The position numbers and the translations under genes were made by a program. The notes under the pieces were generated by a model. That model had not been told where the DNA came from. It saw only the letters and a program-made list of their open reading frames with translations, and searched no databases. Positions 37,801-45,576 of a DNA stretch of 64,000 nucleotides are shown here, piece by piece. The DNA lies in contig NZ_AKKU01000009.1 of assembly GCF_000272005.1 (NCBI RefSeq), forward strand, positions 9,335 to 73,334, given 5' to 3'. This DNA is from Alishewanella agri BL06 (GTDB lineage: Bacteria; Pseudomonadota; Gammaproteobacteria; Enterobacterales; Alteromonadaceae). Every line of letters begins with the position of its first letter. Within the stretch, counting starts at the first letter, position 1.

Positions 37801-38753
37801 ACTTCGGTATGCGGCAGCTTCAGTTTTTCCAGCGCATCAGCGGTATCACGAATTTCCCGCTCACCGTTTAAGAAAATCAGAATATCGCCCGGCGGCTCGC
37901 GATACAGCTCTTCTACCGCATCAAAAATACCCTGCAGCTGGTCGCCATCTTTATCATCCTGCTCGGTAAAAGGCCGGTAACGGACTTCTACCGGATAGGT
38001 GCGGCCTGAGACTTCAATAATGGGGGCATCGAAAAAATGCCGCGAAAAACGCTCAGGATCGATGGTGGCTGAAGTAATAATCAGCTTCAGATCCGGGCGG
38101 CGTGGTAATAACTGCTTTAAGTAGCCCAGCAGAAAGTCGATATTCAGGCTGCGCTCGTGCGCTTCATCGATAATGATGGTGTCGTATTGATTTAAAAAGC
38201 GGTCTTGCTGCATTTCGGTTAGCAAGATGCCGTCGGTCATCAATTTGACCAGCGTTTGCTGATTAGTATGATCACCAAAGCGAATTTTATAGCCAATTTG
38301 CTGACCAACCTGGCATTGCAGCTCTTCAGCTAAGCGGGCACAGACACTGCGCGCTGCCAAACGTCTGGGCTGGGTATGACCAATAGTGCCGGCGACACCC
38401 CGCCCCAGCTCCAGACAGATTTTCGGAATTTGCGTGGTTTTACCAGAGCCGGTTTCGCCGGCAATAATCACCACCTGATGGGCGGCAATAGCGGCTTTAA
38501 TTTCGTCTTTTTTCGCCACCACCGGCAGCTCAGCCGGATAGCTTAACGTCGGCATGGCAGAGAGCCTGGCAGCACGTAGCGCAGAGGACTGGGCGATTTG
38601 CGCTTCAAGTTTGCTCAGTTGCTCCGCAGCTTGCTCTGATGGCAGCTGTTTTAGCTGGGCCAGTTTACGACGCAGCCGGAATTGATCTTGCAGCAGACAC
38701 TGACCGATTTGGGCCGACAAGGTGGAGACAGTGGATGGTGTTTCAACAGACAA
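34872..38753 (-). CDS. hrpA: ATP-dependent RNA helicase HrpA
   Basis: About 1293 residues, the size of E. coli HrpA, a DEAH-box RNA helicase that frees stalled ribosomes in related bacteria. Motif I is GETGSGKTTQIPK, motif II DEAH, motif III SATID, motif VI QRKGRCGRV; then come the helicase-associated and OB domains and the long HrpA-specific C-terminus. The start is uncertain: TTG 38753 has GAGGG at a good distance and is my choice; TTG 38792 has no ribosome site. No ATG precedes the conserved region. Confidence 0.95.
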   Translation of the reverse strand: MSVETPSTVSTLSAQIGQCLLQDQFRLRRKLAQLKQLPSEQAAEQLSKLEAQIAQSSALRAARLSAMPTLSYPAELPVVAKKDEIKAAIAAHQVVIIAGETGSGKTTQIPKICLELGRGVAGTIGHTQPRRLAARSVCARLAEELQCQVGQQIGYKIRFGDHTNQQTLVKLMTDGILLTEMQQDRFLNQYDTIIIDEAHERSLNIDFLLGYLKQLLPRRPDLKLIITSATIDPERFSRHFFDAPIIEVSGRTYPVEVRYRPFTEQDDKDGDQLQGIFDAVEELYREPPGDILIFLNGEREIRDTADALEKLKLPHTEVLPLYARLSAAEQNRIFQTHAGRRIILSTNVAETSLTVPGIRYVIDPGTARISRYSYRSKVQQLPIEAISQASANQRKGRCGRVAAGICIRLYSEEDFLGRPEFTDPEILRTNLASVIMQMLALGLGDIEAFPFLQKPDSRFVNDGIKLLEELGAIPQQRSKQQLSLTPLGKTLARLPIDPRLARMVLAASEQGALQQVLVIVAALSIQDPRERPLDKQQKADELHGRFADPDSDFSSWLKLWDYLQQQQEALSNNQFRRLCKQELLNYLRVREWQDLVAQLTQVAQEQQLSFNANPPGYQAIHSAILTGLLGQIGSKDSDADYLGPRQTRFYVFPGSHLFKRKPKWIMAAEWVETSRLYARTVAKIEPEWIEPLAAHLVNRSYSEPHWEKKKGAVVAYEQVALYGVIIVGKRPVLYSRIDEAVSHQLFIREALVNGELGLNEAFLSYNQQQISKVQELEEKSRRRDILVDEDALAAFYAERIPQWANNRIDFSKWWKKARQTQPALLNFDPELLYQRDASDISAERFPESWRQGNLTLPLEYHFAPGEPDDGVSVLIPLALLNQVEEQGFDWQIPALRPELLVALIKSLPKQYRRNFVPAPNYADALMQSLTPFSEPLLTAISSKLKRMSGITIPDDAWQLTELPAHLKINFKIVDERKLVAQGRSLALLKQQLQGAVQQSLSEVAEQGIEQEQLTEWSFGELPKEYIKLQAGFEIKAFPALVDAGQSVAIKLLDNPLRAEQEHIKGLRRLVLLNVPSPVKYLQESLPNKAKLGLYFNPFGKVLELIDDCIAAATDALIRQQLPVQDKTAFERLRETLRAELNERVRQIALQVEQILTVYHDIQKRLKGKVDLAHFQAQADIKQQLEQLIFKGFVSQHGAARLDDLKRYLQAMLKRLEKLPVDPNRDRLLMHEYQKAEQAYQNLLGKYAGQAIPEPVSQIRWMLEELKVSQHAQQLGTPYPISVKRILHAVQELK

Positions 38754-38878
38754 GTTAGCGCCCTCAGCTTTCAGAGGGCGCAATGCTACCAAGTTAGGGG
38801 TTAGGAGTGCAACGCCACTGCAGCCTTAGCGCCAGCTTTCTTGCGTCCTGCTCCGCTTTACCGCTAGCCTGCTTTACG

Positions 38879-39298
38879 CTAACCCGCTTTGCTATAGTGC
38901 GAGTGTAGTTCTTTATCTATGGCGCCTAACACATCAGAGCGGGTAATAATTCCCAGCAGATGACCGTTATCATCAACCACCGGATAGAGCTTGGGTTTGG
39001 CTTTTAACATGGTTTGCGCCAGATCGATAATGCCGTCGTACTCTTTTACCGTCAGCACCTCGGTGCGCATCACATCACTGACCCGCGCGGCCTGCTGGTC
39101 ATGATAAGTCGACATCAGCATCCGAGCCAGGCAATCCTGCTCGGAGATAAAACCTATAATTTTGCGCTGCGCATCAATCACCGGGCCTCCGGTTTGCCGG
39201 CCTTTGATTAATCTGTCCACTGCCATCTCCACTGGCATATCAGCATCAAAGGTCACCGGGTGGCGATTCATATAATCGGCAACTTTTAGTAAGTCCAT
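38879..39298 (-). CDS. CBS-domain pair protein
   Basis: A 139-residue protein consisting of two CBS domains (about 5-60 and 75-130). These bind adenine nucleotides or other ligands and usually regulate a partner; nothing fused to them here says which. GGPVIDAQRKIIGFISEQD and YPVVDDNGHLLGIITRSD are the characteristic ends of each domain. Strong ribosome site GAGGGGG. Lies upstream of hrpA with a 125-base gap. Confidence 0.85.
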   Translation of the reverse strand: MDLLKVADYMNRHPVTFDADMPVEMAVDRLIKGRQTGGPVIDAQRKIIGFISEQDCLARMLMSTYHDQQAARVSDVMRTEVLTVKEYDGIIDLAQTMLKAKPKLYPVVDDNGHLLGIITRSDVLGAIDKELHSHYSKAG

Positions 39299-39417
39299 GC
39301 ATCCCCCTCAATTACTCATACGAATTATCGGGCGCCGCTTTACTGCTGAAACAGAAAAAGGCGATCCACATGCTTAAGGTTAGACGATGAACTCCTGCTT
39401 TGCCTGTTATTCACGCG

Positions 39418-40419
39418 TTATTCGGCTTGAAAAATCTCAACTTTAAGTGGTGTCGTATCGCCCAGCATCGCCCGGTACATACCCTCGGTATTAAAGGCCC
39501 AGCTTAAGCGCCCTTGCGGATCCACTACAATTACGCCACCAGTGCCACCGACTTGTGCCAGCTCAGCCATCACTTCCGTTGCGGCTGCACTGGCCGTTTT
39601 GCCCTGATATTTCACCCTGGCGCAGATATCGGAGGCTACCTGATAACGGATAAAATACTCACCATGGCCGGTTGCTGAGACTGCACAGCTTTGGTTGTCA
39701 GCAAAATTACCGGCGCCAATCATCGGGGCATCGCCAATCCGGCCATAGCGTTTGGCGGTCATGCCACCGGTTGAGGTCGCGGCGGCCAGGTTACCGGCTT
39801 TATCAATGGCTACGGCGCCAACGGTGCCCATACGCCAGGCTGGGTCAAAGGGAACAGCCGCCTGATGTGGCTGCGGCTGCAGCGCCTGTTTGGCGCGTTT
39901 TAATGCCTCATAGCGAAATTCAGTGTTGTAATAGCTGTTCGGTACCCGCTCCAGCTGCAGGGTATCGGCGAAGGCCTCAGCGCCGGCACCAGCAAGCATT
40001 ACATGCTCTGATCGCTCCATCACTGCCCGTGCCAGCAAAATTGGGTTTTTGATGGTGCTGACACCGGCAATAGCGCCGGCTTGCCGGTCTTGGCCCTGCA
40101 TAATAGAGGCATCCAACTCATGGCTTTCATCATAGGTATAAACCGCGCCCTTGCCGGCATTGAACAGCGGCGAATCTTCCAGGATCATCACGGCACGGGT
40201 CACCGCATCCAGACTGCTGCCACCTTGTTGCAACACGGCATAACCCTGCTCCGCGGCATGCTTTAATGTAGCTTCATAGGCCTGGCGCTGGGTATCGGTA
40301 AGCTGCGCTTTGTTAATAGTGCCAGCACCGCCATGGATTACGATGCCACTAGGGGCGGCAGCAAGTGACAATAAAGGCGTGAAACAGAGTAACGCTAACA
40401 GGCGGGGCATAGTTTTCAT
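39418..40419 (-). CDS. iaaA: Isoaspartyl peptidase / plant-type L-asparaginase, exported
   Basis: A 333-residue Ntn-hydrolase of the asparaginase 2 family, which cuts isoaspartyl dipeptides and asparagine. An N-terminal signal peptide (LLALLCFTPLLSLAAA) implies periplasmic location. IHGGAGTI near 28-35 starts the mature enzyme, and the autoproteolytic site with the nucleophilic threonine is GTVGAVAID near 202. TSTGGMTAKRYGRIGDAPMIG follows. The partner of ggt across a divergent promoter: both attack peptide-like glutamyl or aspartyl bonds in the periplasm. Confidence 0.92.
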   Translation of the reverse strand: MKTMPRLLALLCFTPLLSLAAAPSGIVIHGGAGTINKAQLTDTQRQAYEATLKHAAEQGYAVLQQGGSSLDAVTRAVMILEDSPLFNAGKGAVYTYDESHELDASIMQGQDRQAGAIAGVSTIKNPILLARAVMERSEHVMLAGAGAEAFADTLQLERVPNSYYNTEFRYEALKRAKQALQPQPHQAAVPFDPAWRMGTVGAVAIDKAGNLAAATSTGGMTAKRYGRIGDAPMIGAGNFADNQSCAVSATGHGEYFIRYQVASDICARVKYQGKTASAAATEVMAELAQVGGTGGVIVVDPQGRLSWAFNTEGMYRAMLGDTTPLKVEIFQAE

Positions 40420-40596
40420 TTGAGTTATCCTAATCCGGGTAAGCTGTGCTTTCAGTTGTAAGATATATTGACGCTGCGGGCAACTTATTCCGGCTGTTCG
40501 CCCTTTTCTTGCGGTAGATCAATAGTACGGCAGTACAGTTCGTTAAACTAACGTCGTTGTTATACGTACTGTTATCCAGCGTAAACCTGACGCTTT

Positions 40597-40625
40597 GGCG
40601 CCTCTCCCTGTGGCGCCTTTTTTTT
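40597..40625 (+). terminator. Terminator in the ggt leader
   Basis: GGCGCC / GGCGCC stem with a 9-base loop and eight T residues. It lies 66 bases upstream of ggt, on the same strand, with no gene before it (iaaA is divergent). It may be an attenuator in the ggt 5' leader or the end of a small RNA. An AGCGT / ACGCT hairpin precedes it at about 40578-40594. Confidence 0.75.
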
Positions 40626-40690
40626 CAATATTTTCTTTCCGGCCGCTAAATGCTAAGGTCTGCAGCATAGTTTGTTGCGGAGCGCGTGTT

Positions 40691-42388
40691 ATGTCATTGC
40701 TAAAGTCATCTGGCCTCAGTGTCCTGTTGCTGTTTATCGCCATACCTAATACCCTGTTCGCCGCAGCAGAGACCCAGGCTCCAAGGGCTGCCGCTGTTGC
40801 CAGCCCCGATAGCTATGGCGCTGAGGTGGCAGCAGAGGTCCTGAAACAAGGGGGTAATGCCGTCGATGCGGCAATCGCCACCGCTTTTACGCTGGCTGTA
40901 ACCTACCCCGAGGCCGGCAATTTGGGTGGTGGTGGCTTTGCTACCCTGTGGTTTAATGGCAAAGCCTACTTTCTGGATTACCGGGAAACGGCACCGGCCA
41001 AAGCACACCGCGATATGTACTTGAACGCGGAGGGTGAAGTCGTTGCGGGTCTAAGTCTTATCGGGCATCAGGCCTCCGGAGTTCCCGGTACAGTAATGGG
41101 TATGTGGCAGTTACATCAGTTATTTGGTAGCAAAAGCTGGGCTGAGCTGCTGGCGCCGGCAATCCAGCTGGCAGAGCACGGTTTTATCGTGCCAGAGAAA
41201 GCCTATTTATACGAAGGCGATATGCTGCAACGCTTTGCCGGCAAAACCAACTTTATTGACTACTTCGGTCACATGCGTGCTGGTGAGCGTTTTGTGCAGC
41301 CTGAGCTGGCCGCCACCCTAAAACGCATCGCGGCAGAGGGTCCTGCCGATTTTTATCAGGGCAAAACCGCAGCCCTGATCGTCGCAGAAATGCAGCGTGG
41401 CGGCGGCCTGATCAGTGCTGAAGATCTGGCTGCTTATCAAGCCGTATGGCGCACGCCCTTATTAACAAACTGGCGTGATATGCAGTTGCTGACAGCGCCG
41501 CCGCCCAGCTCAGGTGGTATTGCGTTACAACAACTGCTCACACTGAAAGAATTAAATCAGCAACATTTTCGTGGTGTAAGCCATAATTCTGCGCAATACG
41601 TGCACCTGATGGCTGAGATTGCCAAGCGGGTATTCGCTGACCGGGCGGATTATTTAGGCGATCCGGCCTTTACCGAAGTCCCTGTCCAGCAATTATTGGC
41701 AGCTGACTACTTAGCCAAGCGGGCAAAAGAAATCAACCCGGACAGTATCTCAGCCACAGCAGCGATTAAACCTGGCCTGGAATCTGAACAAACCACGCAT
41801 TTTTCGATTGTCGATGCCGCGGGTAACGCCGTTGCCAATACTTATACCCTGAATCTGGATTATGGCAGTGGCGTCGTCGTCCGGGGCGCTGGTTTTTTAC
41901 TTAATAATGAAATGGATGATTTCTCAGCCAAGGCGGGTGTACCCAATGCCTTTGGTGTAGTCGGCAGTGACGCCAATGCCATTGCACCAGGTAAACGCAT
42001 GCTATCCTCAATGACGCCGACGATTATTTTAAAAGATCAGCAGCCCGCGCTGGTAATCGGCACCCCAGGTGGCTCAACGATTTTTACCAGTATCTTTCAG
42101 GTAATAAATAATCTGTATGATTTTCAAATGACACCGCAACAAGCGGTGGCCGCTGCGCGCTTTCATCACCAGTTATTACCGCAGGATCAGATCCGGTTGG
42201 AGCCCTATCAAACACTCAATGCCCAAACGCAAGCCGAGCTCACGCAAAAAGGCTATCAGTTGCATACACCGAATTGGGATTTAGGTGATATCCAGCTGAT
42301 CCTTATCAATAAAGCTGGCACCACGGCGGTGTCCGATCCGCGGGGGCGCGGCAAGGCCCTGGTAATAAAGGCGGCAAAAGCACAGTGA
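40691..42388 (+). CDS. ggt: Gamma-glutamyltranspeptidase
   Basis: A 565-residue periplasmic Ntn-hydrolase that removes or transfers the gamma-glutamyl group of glutathione. Signal peptide at LSVLLLFIAIPNTLFA, cleavage after FAA. The autoprocessing threonine is in EQTTHFSIVD near residue 376, giving a large and a small subunit; the substrate-binding NYTLNLDYGSGV-like segment and PGKRMLSSMTPT (with the oxyanion-side SSMTPT) follow. Start at 40691, behind GGAG; upstream in-frame codons to 40595 lie in the terminator. Divergent from iaaA. Confidence 0.94.
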   Translation: MSLLKSSGLSVLLLFIAIPNTLFAAAETQAPRAAAVASPDSYGAEVAAEVLKQGGNAVDAAIATAFTLAVTYPEAGNLGGGGFATLWFNGKAYFLDYRETAPAKAHRDMYLNAEGEVVAGLSLIGHQASGVPGTVMGMWQLHQLFGSKSWAELLAPAIQLAEHGFIVPEKAYLYEGDMLQRFAGKTNFIDYFGHMRAGERFVQPELAATLKRIAAEGPADFYQGKTAALIVAEMQRGGGLISAEDLAAYQAVWRTPLLTNWRDMQLLTAPPPSSGGIALQQLLTLKELNQQHFRGVSHNSAQYVHLMAEIAKRVFADRADYLGDPAFTEVPVQQLLAADYLAKRAKEINPDSISATAAIKPGLESEQTTHFSIVDAAGNAVANTYTLNLDYGSGVVVRGAGFLLNNEMDDFSAKAGVPNAFGVVGSDANAIAPGKRMLSSMTPTIILKDQQPALVIGTPGGSTIFTSIFQVINNLYDFQMTPQQAVAAARFHHQLLPQDQIRLEPYQTLNAQTQAELTQKGYQLHTPNWDLGDIQLILINKAGTTAVSDPRGRGKALVIKAAKAQ

Positions 42389-42460
42389 GCCGGCTATACT
42401 TAAGCTGTTTCGCGCAGGTTATGCGCCGTGTTGCGGAGTATCAATGAAGTTTATCTTGCT

Positions 42461-43237
42461 ATGTTAAAACGGCTGCTGTTGCTGTTCATCGTGTTGACGG
42501 TGTTGACAGCATTGCCAGTGCAGGCCACCGAAACTCGCCTGCGATTTTGTTACGAAGACAAGCCACTGTTGCCTTTTTACAGCGGCCATGGCCTGGTACC
42601 AGCCGATCCGCCGGGGGCTGCGATTGAGCATTTACGGGCAGCAGCCGCGGCGAGCAATCTGCAACTGGAGTTGATCCGCCAACCCTGGTTACGCTGCCTG
42701 CAACAGCTCGAAGATAATAGCATCGATGCGCTGGTTGCCGAATACTCCGCCGATCGTGAACATTATATGCAAATGCCCCGCACGGCTTCTGGTGAAGCTG
42801 ATCCGCGGTTTGCGATGAGTAGTTTTAGCCTGTGCCTGGCCTATCACCCGCAAAGTGCCTTGCCGGATAAACTGGCCAACGGCGGCGAATTTACTATCGC
42901 CCGCCCACTTGGTTATCGCCCCATCCCCCTGCCGGCAAAAAGTGTGCAAGTTCATGCTGATTCAATCAATCACGCCCTGGATTTAGTTAGCTCGGGTCGG
43001 GTTGATGCAACAACGGTACTGTGCCAGTTTAATGATCAGCCGGTACAGCCGGCAGAATTGCAGCAAAGACCGGTATTGTTTCATCCGCAGCCGGTACATC
43101 GCTCGGTAGGCTATTTGATGTTAAGTAACGCCTTTTTTAAGGCACAGCCAGATGTAGCCCAAAACCTCTGGCAGCAAGTTGCCAATACCCGATCGACCGA
43201 GCGTTATCTGGAATATCTGCAGCAACAAAACCCCTGA
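42461..43237 (+). CDS. Periplasmic solute-binding-like protein (SBP_bac_3 type)
   Basis: A 258-residue protein with a signal peptide (LLLLFIVLTVLTALPVQA, cut before TET). The mature part resembles family 3 amino-acid binding proteins: LRFCYEDKPLLPF at its start, AAIEHLRAAAAASNLQLELIRQPW, then two alpha/beta lobes. No permease or ATPase is next to it, so it may be a stand-alone sensor or enzyme of that fold. GTG at 42428 in frame would add 11 residues and is less likely. 72 bases after ggt. Confidence 0.72.
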   Translation: MLKRLLLLFIVLTVLTALPVQATETRLRFCYEDKPLLPFYSGHGLVPADPPGAAIEHLRAAAAASNLQLELIRQPWLRCLQQLEDNSIDALVAEYSADREHYMQMPRTASGEADPRFAMSSFSLCLAYHPQSALPDKLANGGEFTIARPLGYRPIPLPAKSVQVHADSINHALDLVSSGRVDATTVLCQFNDQPVQPAELQQRPVLFHPQPVHRSVGYLMLSNAFFKAQPDVAQNLWQQVANTRSTERYLEYLQQQNP

Positions 43238-43317
43238 CTGTACTAAAGCGTTATTGTCAGCAAGGTAATGCCGGTTATGCTGGCGCTATTAACGACGTAT
43301 TATCGTGCGGAGAAACT

Positions 43318-44325
43318 ATGTTTAAAACCAGCCTAACCCTGAGTAGCGTCATAGTCGCGGCAATGTCTGGACCCTTGCTTGCTGCTGAGACTGAGACTAG
43401 CCTGCCCAAGCTGCAACTGGCACCCTATCTGACCGTATCGGGTTTATCTTCCGGTGGTTACATCGCGGCGCAATTTCATCTGGCGTTCGCTAATGAGGTG
43501 AAAGGCGCCGCTATCCTGGCGGCAGGGCCGGTGTATTGTGCGAAAAACGATTTAATGCAGGCGCTTGGCAACTGTATGAATCAGCCCACCGCAACACCGG
43601 ATCTGCCGGCGATTAACCAGTACCTTGCGACACAACAAGCCGCTGGCAAGCTGGCACCGGCCACGGCACTTGCTGACAGTAAAGTCTGGCTCTTTAGCGG
43701 CTCTGCCGATGCGACAGTATTGCCACAAGTCAGCACCGCGCTTTATCAGCAGTATCAGCAATGGATACCCAAAGAAGCGCTGCGCTTTATTAATGATCAG
43801 CCTTTTGCGCATCACTTTCCGACTAAGCAGGCCGGCTTCACTGCCTGTGATAAATCTGAGTCACCTTTTATCGCCAGCTGTAATTATGATGCCAGTGGCC
43901 AGTTGCTAAGCCATTTATTGGGCGCGATAAAACCGCCAGCCAGCCAAGCCAGCGGGCAATTAGTCAAACTGCAACAGCATCAACTGGCACCGGCAGCGGC
44001 AGGTCAACTGGCTGCTGAGGGTTATCTGTATATCCCTGAAAGCTGCGCCAGAGGCGCCGCATGCCGGCTCCATATCAGTTTTCATGGTTGTAAGCAGGAT
44101 GTCAGTCAGGTCGGCGATGCCTATATCCGTCACACTGGTCTGAACGAGTACGCCGATACCAATCAGCTGGTCATTTTGTATCCACAAGTTGAGAAAAGCG
44201 CGATGGCGCCCTTTAACCCGAATGGTTGCTGGGATTGGTGGGGTTACAGTGGCGAACATTATGCCACTATCGACGGCCCACAGCTTAAGGCAGTAAAACA
44301 GCTGGTGGAGGCGCTGCGCCAATAA
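43318..44325 (+). CDS. Exported PHB-depolymerase-like esterase
   Basis: A 335-residue alpha/beta hydrolase with a signal peptide (LSSVIVAAMSGPLLA). The lipase box is GLSSGG near residue 42-47 in an N-terminal position typical of poly(3-hydroxybutyrate) depolymerases, the catalytic Asp is in FSGSADATV near 125, and the catalytic His is in ISFHGCKQDV near 260. NPNGCWDWWGYSG near the C terminus is also typical of the PHB depolymerase/feruloyl esterase group. Mature enzyme periplasmic or secreted. Substrate not proven. Confidence 0.82.
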   Translation: MFKTSLTLSSVIVAAMSGPLLAAETETSLPKLQLAPYLTVSGLSSGGYIAAQFHLAFANEVKGAAILAAGPVYCAKNDLMQALGNCMNQPTATPDLPAINQYLATQQAAGKLAPATALADSKVWLFSGSADATVLPQVSTALYQQYQQWIPKEALRFINDQPFAHHFPTKQAGFTACDKSESPFIASCNYDASGQLLSHLLGAIKPPASQASGQLVKLQQHQLAPAAAGQLAAEGYLYIPESCARGAACRLHISFHGCKQDVSQVGDAYIRHTGLNEYADTNQLVILYPQVEKSAMAPFNPNGCWDWWGYSGEHYATIDGPQLKAVKQLVEALRQ

Positions 44326-44335
44326 AGGGCGGCAC

Positions 44336-44363
44336 CGACATTGCTGCATTAGCAGCAATGTCG
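44336..44363. terminator. Bidirectional hairpin between esterase and methyltransferase
   Basis: Perfect 12-bp stem CGACATTGCTGC / GCAGCAATGTCG with a 4-base loop, between two convergent genes. T tracts are weak on both sides. Confidence 0.65.
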
Positions 44364-44371
44364 CCTCTCAT

Positions 44372-45565
44372 TTATATCGCAGTGGCACTTGCGGCTAACA
44401 GCTGCTCCAGACATTGCTGCTTTACACCGTAAAATTGCTTTAATTCGGCAATTTGTGCCAGTACTGCAGTGTTATCTTTTGGTTGTTGCCGCTTCGTCGC
44501 CAGGATCATTTTGTTTTTGCTGGTGTGCTCCAGCGAAATAAACTCAAATACCTTAGTGTCGTAACCATGCGCATCGAGCAGTAAGGCGCGTAAGCTATCG
44601 GTTAGCATCTCGGCTTCCTGCCCCAGATGGATGCCATGTTGCAGCATTGGCGCTAACACCAGCGGTAATCTGACTTGTGGCCGAACTTCTTTGTGACAGC
44701 AAGGCGAACACATAATAATTTCGGCGCCAGTGCGGATCCCCATATGAATGGCATAATCTGTCGCGGTATCACAGGCATGTAACGCCACCATCACATTAAT
44801 ACCCTGTGCCTGAAAATGCTTTACATCACCCTGAGCAAATTGCAGGCCGCTTAGTTGCAGCTGCCGGGCAGTGTTATTGCATAAATCAACCAGGTTTTGT
44901 CGTAGTTCAACTCCGGTCACCTGGGCCTGCATCCCCAGGGTATGACAAAAATAGTCGTGCATCGCAAAGGTCAGATAAGCTTTACCCGAGCCAAAATCAG
45001 CAACGTGCAAAGTGCCACGCTGCAGTAAGCCACTGTCTTTTACCGCACCGGATAGAATTTCAATAAATTTATTGATCTGCTTCCACTTATTCGACATCGC
45101 CGGAATAATTTGCCCACGTGCATCGGTAACCCCCAACGCCTGTAAAAATGGCCGGCTCTGTTCAACATAGCGTTGTTTATCACGGTTATGCGCACTGGCG
45201 ACGACAGGTGCGATTGCCTGGCGCTTCAAATTCAGCAGAAACTTCCCCTTTTTTGAACGGCTTAGCTGGGCTTGCAGCTGACTACTCTGTAAATTTGCCT
45301 GCGCGAAATCCTGTTGCAATAAGCTATCAATTAAGGCTAGCGCCGGCTCAGCGCCATAGTTTTGTGTAATATGGTTGGTTTGATGCTGATATAAAAACTT
45401 GAGTTGCCAGCTGCCTTTTAATTGCACTGGTGTAATTTCCAGTCGTTGCAGACTGCTATCGCTACCCTGATATTTACTCAATACCAGCTTGACCAGTTGC
45501 TGCTGCTGGATGGCCTGTTGTAAAGCCTGATAAAACTGCTGCCAGGGGCTGACTTGTGCAGTCAA
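44372..45565 (-). CDS. SAM-dependent methyltransferase (METTL25/RRNAD1-like)
   Basis: A 397-residue protein with a class I methyltransferase domain in its second half: VADFGSGKAYLTFAMHDYF is motif I, GVELRQNLVDLC motif II and ALHACDTATDYAI a further block, followed by the CSPCCHKE signature of Methyltransf_32. The N-terminal 150 residues are family specific. I start it at TTG 45565, behind AGGAG, which avoids overlap with cls; codons back to 45628 are inside that gene. The substrate is unknown. Confidence 0.8.
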   Translation of the reverse strand: MTAQVSPWQQFYQALQQAIQQQQLVKLVLSKYQGSDSSLQRLEITPVQLKGSWQLKFLYQHQTNHITQNYGAEPALALIDSLLQQDFAQANLQSSQLQAQLSRSKKGKFLLNLKRQAIAPVVASAHNRDKQRYVEQSRPFLQALGVTDARGQIIPAMSNKWKQINKFIEILSGAVKDSGLLQRGTLHVADFGSGKAYLTFAMHDYFCHTLGMQAQVTGVELRQNLVDLCNNTARQLQLSGLQFAQGDVKHFQAQGINVMVALHACDTATDYAIHMGIRTGAEIIMCSPCCHKEVRPQVRLPLVLAPMLQHGIHLGQEAEMLTDSLRALLLDAHGYDTKVFEFISLEHTSKNKMILATKRQQPKDNTAVLAQIAELKQFYGVKQQCLEQLLAASATAI

Positions 45566-45576
45566 AACGGAATCTC

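Noticed and set aside
42428-42460. GTG start for the binding-protein gene
   Set aside because: It puts 11 residues before a normal signal peptide that begins at ATG 42461.
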